Part shown: one piece after another, positions 32,742 to 40,792 of the stretch
How positions within the stretch are numbered: the first letter of the stretch is position 1
How the letters are laid out: every line of letters starts with the position of its first letter
From: a virus
Virus record (IMG/VR): IMGVR_UViG_3300037246_000311
Location: 1 to 56,339 of that record
Direction: 5' to 3' (one strand)
DNA length: 56,339 nt
The notes under the pieces: model-generated
What the model was told of the DNA's origin: nothing
The model's database searches: none
The model's input: the letters and a program-made list of their open reading frames with translations, nothing else
Position numbers and translations under genes: made by a program

Positions 32742-33029
32742 ATGGCCGTAAAAAAGTTCAATGTCTTCGAGGTCCCAGCCTTAGAAAGACATGAGTTGAT
32801 CGCGCTGCAAATGACAGCGGATCCAGAAGAGAACGCCGAACCAGAACAGCAAGCCATCGCGATCAAAGTGATCGTTGAGAAGATCTGCTTGATGGACATC
32901 CAGCCCATCCAATTTGGCGCCCCCGACGAGACCGGCTTCATCAATGGCCGCGTGTTCGTAGGCAAAGAGATCTTCCGACAACGCCGTCGATCAGTCGGTG
33001 AGGAAGACGCCCAAAACAACAATCCATAA
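32742..33029 (+). CDS. Hypothetical protein in head module
   Basis: The 95-residue protein has a strand-rich start (VKKFNVFEVPALERHELIAL) and an acidic middle, ending Asn-rich. It lies immediately before the scaffold gene and may be a head assembly factor, but no family is recognised. Confidence 0.62.
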   Translation: MAVKKFNVFEVPALERHELIALQMTADPEENAEPEQQAIAIKVIVEKICLMDIQPIQFGAPDETGFINGRVFVGKEIFRQRRRSVGEEDAQNNNP

Positions 33030-33043
33030 CAGGAGAATACCCA

Positions 33044-34015
33044 GTGAAATTCATGAACGACAGGTGGTCCAGTGGCCACGTTTACAGAGCCGAAGCCGGC
33101 GAAGGTGGTGAAGGCAGCGGCGGTGAAGGTGAAGGCGGCGGCGAGGGAGAAGGCGGCGAAGGCAAGGGAGGCGAAGGCGAAGGCAAAGGCGGTGAAGGCG
33201 AGGGCGAGGGCGAGGGCGAAGGTGACGGTGGATCCGGTGCCGGCGATACCTGGCGCACTAACCTGGCCGGCAAGAATGAAGAGTGGGGTAAGCGCCTCGA
33301 GCGTTACACCGACCAGGATAAATTCCTCGAGTCAGCGTTCCAGGCCCACGACAAGATCCGAGCCGGCGAGGTATCACTCGGCCTGCCCGAGGATGCATCC
33401 GAAGAGCAGATCAGCGACTTCCGCGTAGCCAATGACATCCCACTGACGGCTGACAAGTACGACTTCACCGGATCCGAGCGTGAGCTGTCCGAGATGGATC
33501 TCGAGATGATGGGACCAGTGGCCGAGATCGCTCACAAGTACAACATCTCCAACGAGGCCCTGAACGATTTGATGGGTACCTACATGGCCGAGACCGACAA
33601 GGTGGTCGAGCAGATGCATGTCCAGGACAACCTGGATGCCCAGGAGTTCACGAAGATCGCGAAGGAGAACTGGGGGCCTGAGTATCAGATCAATATGAAC
33701 CGAGCCACCAACCAGTTCAACCTGCTACCGGAAGCAGTCCGTGACGCGATCAAGCAGGCCAAGATGCCCGATGGCCGCGGCATCATGAACTGCCCCGAGT
33801 ACATGACCTGGTTGGTCAATGTCGATCGCCAGATCACACCGATGGATCCGATCAAGGGTGGCCAGGAGGCTACGCTGAACGATGCGCGTCAGGTGGTGGC
33901 CAAGGCGCTGGAGCGTATGCGTGATGATTCGGTTGCCTGGCACAAGGACAACAAGGCCCAGGATGATTACATGAAGGCCCAGACCATGATTGACCAGTTC
34001 GAGGGATCGCAGTAG
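33044..34015 (+). CDS. Scaffold (capsid assembly) protein
   Basis: The 323-residue protein starts at GTG 33044, which has AGGAG 9 bases before it; ATG 33053 is a poorer choice. Residues about 20-65 are a Gly-Glu repeat (GEG, GGEG, KGGEG units). The rest is charged and helical (AQTMIDQFEGSQ at the end), typical of scaffolds. It sits between portal and major capsid genes, and guides coat assembly before leaving the prohead. Confidence 0.82.
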   Translation: MKFMNDRWSSGHVYRAEAGEGGEGSGGEGEGGGEGEGGEGKGGEGEGKGGEGEGEGEGEGDGGSGAGDTWRTNLAGKNEEWGKRLERYTDQDKFLESAFQAHDKIRAGEVSLGLPEDASEEQISDFRVANDIPLTADKYDFTGSERELSEMDLEMMGPVAEIAHKYNISNEALNDLMGTYMAETDKVVEQMHVQDNLDAQEFTKIAKENWGPEYQINMNRATNQFNLLPEAVRDAIKQAKMPDGRGIMNCPEYMTWLVNVDRQITPMDPIKGGQEATLNDARQVVAKALERMRDDSVAWHKDNKAQDDYMKAQTMIDQFEGSQ

Positions 34016-34056
34016 ACTGGCCACTCCTGGGCTTTTCAGTAATCGGTCCAGGCTTG

Positions 34057-34097
34057 AAGCCCCACTATGATTTGCGTCTTGGATGGGGCTTTCTTTT
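34057..34097 (+). terminator. Intrinsic terminator after scaffold
   Basis: AAGCCCCA (34057-34064) pairs with TGGGGCTT (34084-34091), a GC-rich 8-base stem with a 19-base loop, followed by TCTTTT. It would stop transcription from the upstream head genes before the capsid promoter. Confidence 0.72.
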
Positions 34098-34203
34098 GCC
34101 TGGGCATTGGCGAACGCCCCACGAACGCCCCACGCAAGTCATTGATAGTAGCCTGAAATTCAATAAGGCGGTTATGAATCCCAATGCCCGAACGCCCCAC
34201 TTT

Positions 34204-34270
34204 ATCTGGTACGGCAAGTGGAGTTGCCGAACCAAGGATCTGGTACGGCAAAGTGGAATTGCCGAACCAA
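34204..34270 (+). repeat. Two tandem hairpin repeats
   Basis: ATCTGGTACGGCAA opens both copies (34204 and 34238). In each, CGGCAA pairs with TTGCCG around a 6- or 7-base loop (GTGGAG, AGTGGAA), so the two copies keep the stem while differing in the loop. They lie just upstream of the capsid promoter. Confidence 0.75.
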
Positions 34271-34289
34271 CTTTCTGCTGGCCCAGGGA

Positions 34290-34319
34290 TTGACCTTTTC
34301 GGGATCCGTGATCTATTAT
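34290..34319 (+). promoter_or_regulatory. Capsid promoter
   Basis: TTGACC (34290-34295), 18-base spacer, TATTAT (34314-34319). This is closer to the standard sigma70 consensus than the early promoters. Transcription should start near 34326, leaving a leader of about 127 bases before the capsid ATG. Confidence 0.75.
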
Positions 34320-34452
34320 CGAGATCGACGCTGAGAACGACCCTCAACCTCAACGAGCCAGCCCCGAACAACACGGCCTCCCTGGCAGACCTGACATTAG
34401 AGCCTCCTCCGACAAAGCGGTTAACTGACCACTAACTGATTAGGAGCAATCT

Positions 34453-35298
34453 ATGGCTGATACAGCCTTCCAAGAAATGTTTCGTCAAGAAGTTGTCATG
34501 GGGTTTGAAAAGGGCCAGAGTCTGGCTCGTCGGACCACTACCGTAGAGACCGAAATCAATGGCAACGAAGCCACATTTTTGGTTGCTGACAGCGGTGGGG
34601 CAACGGCAACAACCCGTGGCGTCAACGGCGACATTCCTACACGCCCCGATAACCTGAACCAGTTCACCGCGCTGCTCCAAGAGTGGCACGATGTTCCGGA
34701 ACGCACGAGATTCAACATCTATGCGTCCCAGGGTGATGGTCGTCGGATCATGCAAGAGACCTCGATGAAGGTCATCAACAGAAAGATCGATGATGACATC
34801 TACACCGAACTCAACACCGCCTCCACTACCTGGACAGGTGGCGCAGCAGCAGCGACCGTAGCACTGGTCTCGGATGCTCGGACAATCCTTGCGAATAACT
34901 TCGCTCTGGATGAAGAGCCTTTCGCGATCATCACGCCTGCCTTCTGTGGCCAACTGATGGGCTTCCGTCAATTCACTTCAAGCGACTTCGTGAACCTGAA
35001 AGGGTTCGAGAATGTCAGCAAGTCTCGTGCCTTCAACTGGTACGGGGTGAACTGGATTGTGGACGCCGGTTTGCCAGGCACTGGTACCGCTACCGCGGAT
35101 TGCTTCATGCATGCGAAGGCCGCGATCGGCCATGCGTGTGATATTGAAAACATCCGCACCGAGGTAGGGTACGACCGCAAGAACGACAAGTCGTGGGCGC
35201 GGGCAACAACCTTCATGGGTAGTAAGCTGCTGCAGGACATCGGCGTGGTCAAGATGACACACGATGATACAGCTGCCTTCCCAGTGAATACAACGTAA
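34453..35298 (+). CDS. Major capsid protein
   Basis: The 281-residue protein matches HK97-fold coat proteins of podoviruses similar in type to BPP-1: MADTAFQEMFRQEVVMGFEK at the start, SQGDGRRIMQETSMKV, DDDIYTELNTAS, and WYGVNWIVDAGLPG. It builds the icosahedral shell. AGGAG lies 9 bases before the ATG. Codon use is unlike neighbours, with fewer GGATCC and CTCGAG sites (none seen), as expected for a very highly expressed gene. It has its own promoter and terminator. Confidence 0.9.
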   Translation: MADTAFQEMFRQEVVMGFEKGQSLARRTTTVETEINGNEATFLVADSGGATATTRGVNGDIPTRPDNLNQFTALLQEWHDVPERTRFNIYASQGDGRRIMQETSMKVINRKIDDDIYTELNTASTTWTGGAAAATVALVSDARTILANNFALDEEPFAIITPAFCGQLMGFRQFTSSDFVNLKGFENVSKSRAFNWYGVNWIVDAGLPGTGTATADCFMHAKAAIGHACDIENIRTEVGYDRKNDKSWARATTFMGSKLLQDIGVVKMTHDDTAAFPVNTT

Positions 35299-35312
35299 GG
35301 GAGGTTGATACC

Positions 35313-35552
35313 ATGGCTTACAATAGCGCAGACCTTAACCTTATCCAGGCAAATGTCGGACACGCAGGTGGTTCCGTTTGGAACTACGTCGAACCGGCGA
35401 CTGCCCTGGCCACAATCATCGCTGCAGGTTATATCGATGACGGCTTGGATAAGGGCTTGAAAGTGAACGACCAGATTTTGGTCAGTGGCTTAACCAGCAA
35501 TCTTACGCTGGTGACAGTAGTCGCTGCCAATGGTGACGTTACATTAGTCTGA
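35313..35552 (+). CDS. Small head protein (decoration-like)
   Basis: The 79-residue protein is beta-rich (GGSVWNYVEPATALATII, LILVSGLTSN-like LVSGLTSNLTLVTVV) and is co-transcribed with the capsid gene before a terminator, so it is probably needed in large amounts. A decoration or head-stabilising protein is the best guess. Confidence 0.68.
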   Translation: MAYNSADLNLIQANVGHAGGSVWNYVEPATALATIIAAGYIDDGLDKGLKVNDQILVSGLTSNLTLVTVVAANGDVTLV

Positions 35553-35621
35553 TCTGGTAGTTGAACTGGGGATCGGCCCCCTGCGTTCTCTCTCCGGAGG
35601 CGTAGGGTGCCGGTCATTTTT

Positions 35622-35647
35622 GGCCAGTTGATCGCTGGCCCTTTTTA
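35622..35647 (+). terminator. Intrinsic terminator of the capsid operon
   Basis: GGCCAG (35622-35627) pairs with CTGGCC (35635-35640), with a 7-base loop and a CTTTTTA tract straight after. It closes the capsid operon opened by the promoter at 34290-34319. Confidence 0.85.
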
Positions 35648-35662
35648 TATTGGAGTCCAGTA

Positions 35663-36187
35663 ATGACCGCAAAGAAAGCAGCACCAAAAAAAGCTGCATC
35701 AGAAGTCAATCCAGAAGGCGCAACCGAGAAGGTACGTCTACCCGTTAACCCTGTCAAACCAGGTGATGTGAAGACCCAGGAGCAAATGCACAATAACTGG
35801 GCATGCTTCCTTCCCTCCCACTACAACCAGGACCAGGTCGAGGACAAGAAGACCTGGACATTCATGGCCACCCGTTTCAAGGATCTCGACCTCATCCGCT
35901 GTACTGCGGAAGATGGATCCTGGGTAGCGATGGCAGTCATTCGCCGCACGGTAACGATGGAAATCAACGTGCAGATCTATGACTGGATTGAATTGTCAGC
36001 ACCGCAGATCGCGAAGGAAATCGTGATCGGTGAGGACTATGTTGTTCGCCACTTCGGCACCGTGCGGAAGTTTGCAGTGTGCAACTTCCATGGCGGTGAA
36101 GTCGTGAAAGAGGGTTTCAATACCCAGGTACAGGCGATCAAATACATCACCGATCATATCCAGACGGCAGGTGTTGCGGTCGCATAA
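35663..36187 (+). CDS. Hypothetical structural-zone protein
   Basis: The 174-residue protein starts with Lys/Ala-rich residues, then has a mixed domain: RFKDLDLIRCTAEDGSWVAM, then VIRRTVTMEINVQIYDWIEL. No family recognised. It lies after the capsid terminator and before the tail tube genes, so it could be a head completion protein. Confidence 0.65.
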   Translation: MTAKKAAPKKAASEVNPEGATEKVRLPVNPVKPGDVKTQEQMHNNWACFLPSHYNQDQVEDKKTWTFMATRFKDLDLIRCTAEDGSWVAMAVIRRTVTMEINVQIYDWIELSAPQIAKEIVIGEDYVVRHFGTVRKFAVCNFHGGEVVKEGFNTQVQAIKYITDHIQTAGVAVA

Positions 36188-36202
36188 CTGATGAGGTAGG
36201 AC

Positions 36203-37411
36203 ATGGCTACAAAGCTGTCGTTGTATAACGGCGCACTGCAACTACTCGGTGAAAGGCGACTGCTGACAGACACGGACGATGTATCCACCCGCTATGACCT
36301 GGACGCTCAGTACGATATAGATGCTGTCGATTATTGCCTGGAGATAGTCAAGCCGAGGTACGCCACTTTGCTGGCCCAGCTGACTGGTGCTCCACCTGGT
36401 GGAGATACCGGCTATGCCTTCGAGGCGCCACTGCCGGCAGACTTCGTGGCCATGTTCACCCTGATCGATGGCACTCCTGCCATCTATCGGGACAACCTCG
36501 AGCAGTCACCCATCACCAGGCTGCTTCGCCAGAGCACCAACCTGCTGACAGACGTCGAGTTCCCGTTCATCCGCTACCTGATCACGCACACGGATCCGCA
36601 GCTGGTCGATATGCCGCCATCGTTCGCGAAGGTGGTCTCGGCCTACATGGCCAGGGAGCTGGCCTGGAAGTACGATCCGGACGCGGAGGAAATGGTCCAG
36701 ACAAAACTGGAGCAGCGCATCGAGGTATCGAAGTCGGTCGAGGCCGGCAACCAGCCAGAGGTCCGCGGGTTTACTCCGGACGTCCTGACCGACACACTCC
36801 GTGCGATTTACAACGACTGCCTGCAGATCCTGCAGCTGGCCCCGATCGTCAGCAACACCGACGACAGCCTGGCCAAGAACCGGATCTCGATCTCACTGCA
36901 GAATGGCCTGGTCGGCGCGGTCCTCGAGGACACTTCCTGGAACTTCGGCCTCGAGTCGGACCAGCTGTTCCACGATCCATCGATCGATCCACCCTGGGGC
37001 TACGAGTTTGTCATGGCACTGCCATCGAACTGGCACCGGATCAATGGCGTCTATGTCGATGAACTGATGCGGACCCCGCTGCGCGATTACGTCCAGCAGC
37101 TCGACCAGGGTACCGGCAACACACTGATCTACTCGAGCCAGCAAATCATTTACGTCGAGTATGTGAGCAAGGCCTTTCTGACCGACTACGATAACTGGCC
37201 TGACTTCTTCAAGCGTCTGGTCGCAGCCAGGATGGCACTCGATGCCAACATCCCTGGCGGCAACAAAGAGGCAGCGGTGGCTCAGTACACAGCACGGCGC
37301 CGTGAGGCTATGAGCACCAACGCCATCAACGGAGTGCCGAAGCGCCTGGCCCTGGGCAGCTGGAGCCGCTCACGCCTATACCGCGGGAACATCAATAGAG
37401 ATCGTCCGTAA
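36203..37411 (+). CDS. Tail tubular protein A, duplicated gp11-like fold
   Basis: The 402-residue protein has two similar halves of about 190 residues. The first opens KLSLYNGALQLLG and the second LRAIYNDCLQILQ; each continues with a Asp-rich strand, a helix (DYCLEIVKPRYATLL against GAVLEDTSWNFGL) and a late helix (AYMARELAWKYDPDAEEM against RLVAARMALDANIPGGNKEA). T7 gp11 is about 196 residues with one such unit. It joins portal to nozzle in the tail. ATG overlap with the gp12-like gene follows. Confidence 0.82.
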   Translation: MATKLSLYNGALQLLGERRLLTDTDDVSTRYDLDAQYDIDAVDYCLEIVKPRYATLLAQLTGAPPGGDTGYAFEAPLPADFVAMFTLIDGTPAIYRDNLEQSPITRLLRQSTNLLTDVEFPFIRYLITHTDPQLVDMPPSFAKVVSAYMARELAWKYDPDAEEMVQTKLEQRIEVSKSVEAGNQPEVRGFTPDVLTDTLRAIYNDCLQILQLAPIVSNTDDSLAKNRISISLQNGLVGAVLEDTSWNFGLESDQLFHDPSIDPPWGYEFVMALPSNWHRINGVYVDELMRTPLRDYVQQLDQGTGNTLIYSSQQIIYVEYVSKAFLTDYDNWPDFFKRLVAARMALDANIPGGNKEAAVAQYTARRREAMSTNAINGVPKRLALGSWSRSRLYRGNINRDRP

Positions 37412-40242
37412 TGGCCTCGAGTATTGGCAAGGGGCTATTCAACAAGTTCAACAGGGGCGAGGTGAGCAAGGATGCCTTTGCTCGTGAGGACGTCACCAGG
37501 ATAGACAACAGCTGCGAGATCATGGAGAACTTCGCGCCCGAGCGCCTGGGGCCGATGTCATTCCGACCTGGCACCGAGGCGATCGACTTCAGCCCTGGTG
37601 TCGTGGTCCACGCCATCGATGACGAGAGCCTCCTGGTACCCTTCCCGACATCGATTGATGATCCCTGCATGATGGTCTTCGGCACCAACTTCGGCCTGCC
37701 GTCGATCGACTTCATGCGCGGCAACACCTACCAGTTCTTCGAGAGAGCACTCACCACCACGACCTGGCTCGAGGGCGACTTCGGGATCCCGCTGGGTACC
37801 GGCTGGACCGACGACGATGTCGGTGGCGCCGTGAGCAGCATCGCAGGTGGCCGGCTGACCATGACCGGCACCGGCACCGACGAGGCCAAGGTCCATCAAA
37901 CCTCGAGCACCACCGAGCCAGATGTCGAGCACGGATTCTTTTTCGTGGTGGACAAGGGTGAGGTCCTTTGCCAGATCGGTACTGGCGGCGTTGACTCCGC
38001 GGATCTGTTCGAGTCATTCCTGCAGATCGGCTACCACCACATCGCGGTCAACCCAGGCAGCGACGACATCACTGTCACGCTGTCGAACTCGAACCTGCGC
38101 CAGGGCAGAATGCTCGACGCTGAACTTCTCGGTGACGTTGCCATCGATGTGCAGCTCGAGACCGCACTGCGCTGTTCAATCCTGCAGGGTGGTGCCTTTG
38201 CCTACCCGATCCTGCGCTCACTGCGCTGGGCTGGATCCGCGGACATCATGTACTTCTGTGGTGGCCGTGACGTCGAGCAGGGCTTCCAGGGCTGGCTACC
38301 GTTTGAGGTACGCCGGCACAACCCGACCAGCTTCTCGGTCCAGAGATTCGTGAATGTCTTCGGACCCTACCAGACCATCAACATCGGCAACGTCACGATG
38401 GAACCGCAAGGCGCCATCGATGGCAACATGACGGTCGCCCCGAGCCGGCCATACTTCGAGGCATCGGCGCCGGCTTACGGCTTCGGCAACAATGACTACG
38501 GCTTCGGTACCCTGCTGAAGATCGCAGTTAATGGCCAGATCCAGAGCGTGTCCGGCATCGCTGCCAACACGGCCACTGCCGGCGTATTCGTTTTCGGTAC
38601 CGGCGATGCCAGGAACTTCGACATCAGCGTCACCCAGACAGGTGGCTACACCCGCATCGAGCTGCAGAAATCGTTCGATGAGATCACCTGGCAGCTGGTA
38701 CCTGGTGAGGCCTACACTGCCGGCACCACGTTCACCAAGACTTTCAATGACGGCCTCGATGGCGCCGAGATCTTCTACCGCCTGCAGCTGATCACACCAG
38801 GTGGCGCTGCGACACTGACCATGCAGATCGATTACGCCTACGGCACTCTCGAGAGCCAGGGCCGAGTGGTCGAGAACGACAACAACCAGGACGTCGAGAT
38901 CGAATGGTTCGTTGCCTTCAATGGCCCGATCGGCGTCGAGTATCCTGACTGGTTCATCGGATCCTGGGGTGGCAAGCGTGGCATGCCGACCGCGTGTGCA
39001 TTCCATGAAGGCCGGCTGTGGTTCGCTGGTGGCAATCAGATCTGGGGATCCGAGTCCGACTTCTACGAGAGCTTCGACCGATTGATCGAGGGCGCGAGTG
39101 CGTCCATCCAGAAGACCATCGGCTTCGGTGCTGCCGAGAAGATCCACTGGCTTGCACCATCTGCCAGGCTGGTTGCGGCCACAGCGATCGCGGAGATCGA
39201 TGTACGCTCGAGCGCCTTCGGTGAGATCCTGACGCCAGAGAACACCAACCTCAAGGCCGGCTCGGACATGGGTACCGCGGACATCGTGCCGATCGTACTC
39301 GACAACGAGATCCTGTTCATCCAACGCGGTGGCAAGAAACTGATCGGCATCGACTTCAACATGAACGCCGAGAAGCATGCGGTCGAAGATTTCAACATGC
39401 TCAACAACGACATCCTCCGTGCCGGCGATGGCGTGGTGCAGATCGTGTTCGCCAGGAACCCAGAGACCCGCGTCTACATCGTGATGAACGATGGCACCAT
39501 GCGCGTCCTCCTGCGCGACATCACTGAGGGGATCCTCGGCTGGTCGCGCATGACCATCCGAGACAATGCGCTCGGTCAGGAGAACGTCACCAGCGTGGCA
39601 GTGCTGCCAGGCAATGACGAGGACGAGGTCTGGATCACCACCGATTCAGCCAAGGTCCTGAAGTTCGCACCATTCAGCAAGGCCGAGGGACAGCTCGACT
39701 CCAGGCACTACGATTCATTCCAGTATTTCGCCTCACCTGGTAGCACGACACTGACCCTGCACAGCCTGGGCAATGGCACCACGGTTGGCGCCTGGGTTGA
39801 TGGTACCGATGTCGGTGACTTCACTGTCTCCGGTGGCCAGATCACTGGCGTCACTGGTGCGGATGTCGCGGCCAATGTCACGGTCGGGTACCGCTACGAG
39901 GCAACCTACCTGTCCAACAAGCTGACCGACTTCGCAGGGATCTCGGTCGTGGCCCAGCGCAAGCGGATCGTCAACACCGGACTGCTGATGCGCAACTATG
40001 TCACAGGTGTGGTCACGGTCGGATTCGACCTGGACAACCTGGCACCGATGCCGACCATCGAGGACGGCAAGGCAGTGGTTGTCGGCACCGAAGAGTACGA
40101 TCATTTTCCTTTCCCGTACAACGGCACCAGCGAGACCGATCCACGGATCGCGATCAAGGCCACCGGCCCAGTGAAAATGCTGGCCTACGTTTACGATGTG
40201 AAAGACACCGCGTCCAAGACGCCAACGAAGACGGGACAATAA
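37411..40242 (+). CDS. Tail tubular protein B (gp12-like nozzle)
   Basis: The 943-residue protein follows gp11 directly, as in T7. It begins with GLFNKFNRGEVSKDAFARED, ENFAPERLGPMSFRPGT, typical of the nozzle family, and has several beta-rich segments (EGRLWFAGGNQIWGS, AVLPGNDEDEVWITTD). It forms the tail nozzle that holds fibres. Both ends overlap neighbours by one base or less. Confidence 0.83.
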   Translation: MASSIGKGLFNKFNRGEVSKDAFAREDVTRIDNSCEIMENFAPERLGPMSFRPGTEAIDFSPGVVVHAIDDESLLVPFPTSIDDPCMMVFGTNFGLPSIDFMRGNTYQFFERALTTTTWLEGDFGIPLGTGWTDDDVGGAVSSIAGGRLTMTGTGTDEAKVHQTSSTTEPDVEHGFFFVVDKGEVLCQIGTGGVDSADLFESFLQIGYHHIAVNPGSDDITVTLSNSNLRQGRMLDAELLGDVAIDVQLETALRCSILQGGAFAYPILRSLRWAGSADIMYFCGGRDVEQGFQGWLPFEVRRHNPTSFSVQRFVNVFGPYQTINIGNVTMEPQGAIDGNMTVAPSRPYFEASAPAYGFGNNDYGFGTLLKIAVNGQIQSVSGIAANTATAGVFVFGTGDARNFDISVTQTGGYTRIELQKSFDEITWQLVPGEAYTAGTTFTKTFNDGLDGAEIFYRLQLITPGGAATLTMQIDYAYGTLESQGRVVENDNNQDVEIEWFVAFNGPIGVEYPDWFIGSWGGKRGMPTACAFHEGRLWFAGGNQIWGSESDFYESFDRLIEGASASIQKTIGFGAAEKIHWLAPSARLVAATAIAEIDVRSSAFGEILTPENTNLKAGSDMGTADIVPIVLDNEILFIQRGGKKLIGIDFNMNAEKHAVEDFNMLNNDILRAGDGVVQIVFARNPETRVYIVMNDGTMRVLLRDITEGILGWSRMTIRDNALGQENVTSVAVLPGNDEDEVWITTDSAKVLKFAPFSKAEGQLDSRHYDSFQYFASPGSTTLTLHSLGNGTTVGAWVDGTDVGDFTVSGGQITGVTGADVAANVTVGYRYEATYLSNKLTDFAGISVVAQRKRIVNTGLLMRNYVTGVVTVGFDLDNLAPMPTIEDGKAVVVGTEEYDHFPFPYNGTSETDPRIAIKATGPVKMLAYVYDVKDTASKTPTKTGQ

Positions 40243-40243
40243 A

Positions 40244-40792
40244 ATGCCAATGAACTGGGGTGCAGTCATCTCAAGTGTCGGACAGAGTTTCCTGTCGATG
40301 AATGAGGCGTACAACAAGTCGAAGATCCTCGAGTCGCAGAGCAAGCTCGACTTCACCCTGGCCGGTATCGAAGCCAGGCAGATGGATCGTGCGGCCACCG
40401 GCATCGAGAACCAGGGCGTCCGTGCGGCGATGATCGAACAGTACAAGACCAGGGTGGTCACCTCCGATGCCATCGCGGCCATGGCTGCAGGTGGTGGTGG
40501 TGTGGACCCATTGATGCTGGCCAAGATCAAGCAGCGCGGCGACTACAATTCCATGTCGGCCATCTTTGATGCCAGGACCGAGGCCATCGATCTGCGCTAC
40601 CAGGCAGACATGACTCGCATCGGCGCCGAGTACGAAAAGGGCGCCAGCAAACGCTACGGCAAGTCACTGCGGCGTGAGGCAACGACCGGCGCCGTTTTCA
40701 ATTCGATGGACCTGTTCGCCAAGGCGTACTCGCCCAAACCTAAAACCAAGCCAGCTAAGTACGAGCACTGGCAATCAAGCCCGAGTTTCTAA
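40244..40792 (+). CDS. Internal virion protein, gp14-like
   Basis: The 182-residue protein has helices with ISSVGQSFLSMNEAYNKSKI and DFTLAGIEARQMDRAATGIE and a Gly run (AAGGGGVDP) in the middle. Length and order fit a gp14-like core protein that is ejected with the DNA. TAATG overlap with the next gene. Confidence 0.65.
   Translation: MPMNWGAVISSVGQSFLSMNEAYNKSKILESQSKLDFTLAGIEARQMDRAATGIENQGVRAAMIEQYKTRVVTSDAIAAMAAGGGGVDPLMLAKIKQRGDYNSMSAIFDARTEAIDLRYQADMTRIGAEYEKGASKRYGKSLRREATTGAVFNSMDLFAKAYSPKPKTKPAKYEHWQSSPSF

Larger units (their letters stand above)
34016..34452 (+). other. 437-base regulatory region before the capsid gene
   Basis: This is the only long gene-free stretch. It holds, in order: a terminator (34057-34097), three copies of GAACGCCCCAC (two in tandem near 34112-34133, one near 34189-34199), two tandem hairpin repeats (34204-34270) and a strong promoter (34290-34319), followed by a long untranslated leader and a ribosome site. 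An ORF of 79 codons here does not look coding. Confidence 0.8.

Noticed and set aside
33072-33428. Lys/Ala-rich frame inside the scaffold gene
   Set aside because: It is the shifted reading of the Gly-Glu repeat and has no suitable start signal.
34054-34293. 79-codon plus-strand frame before the capsid gene
   Set aside because: It covers a terminator, direct repeats and hairpins, has poor codon use and no ribosome site.
38296-39378. Long antisense frame within the gp12-like gene
   Set aside because: Opposite-strand frames are long throughout this GC-rich window; this one has no start signal and lies fully under a recognised gene.
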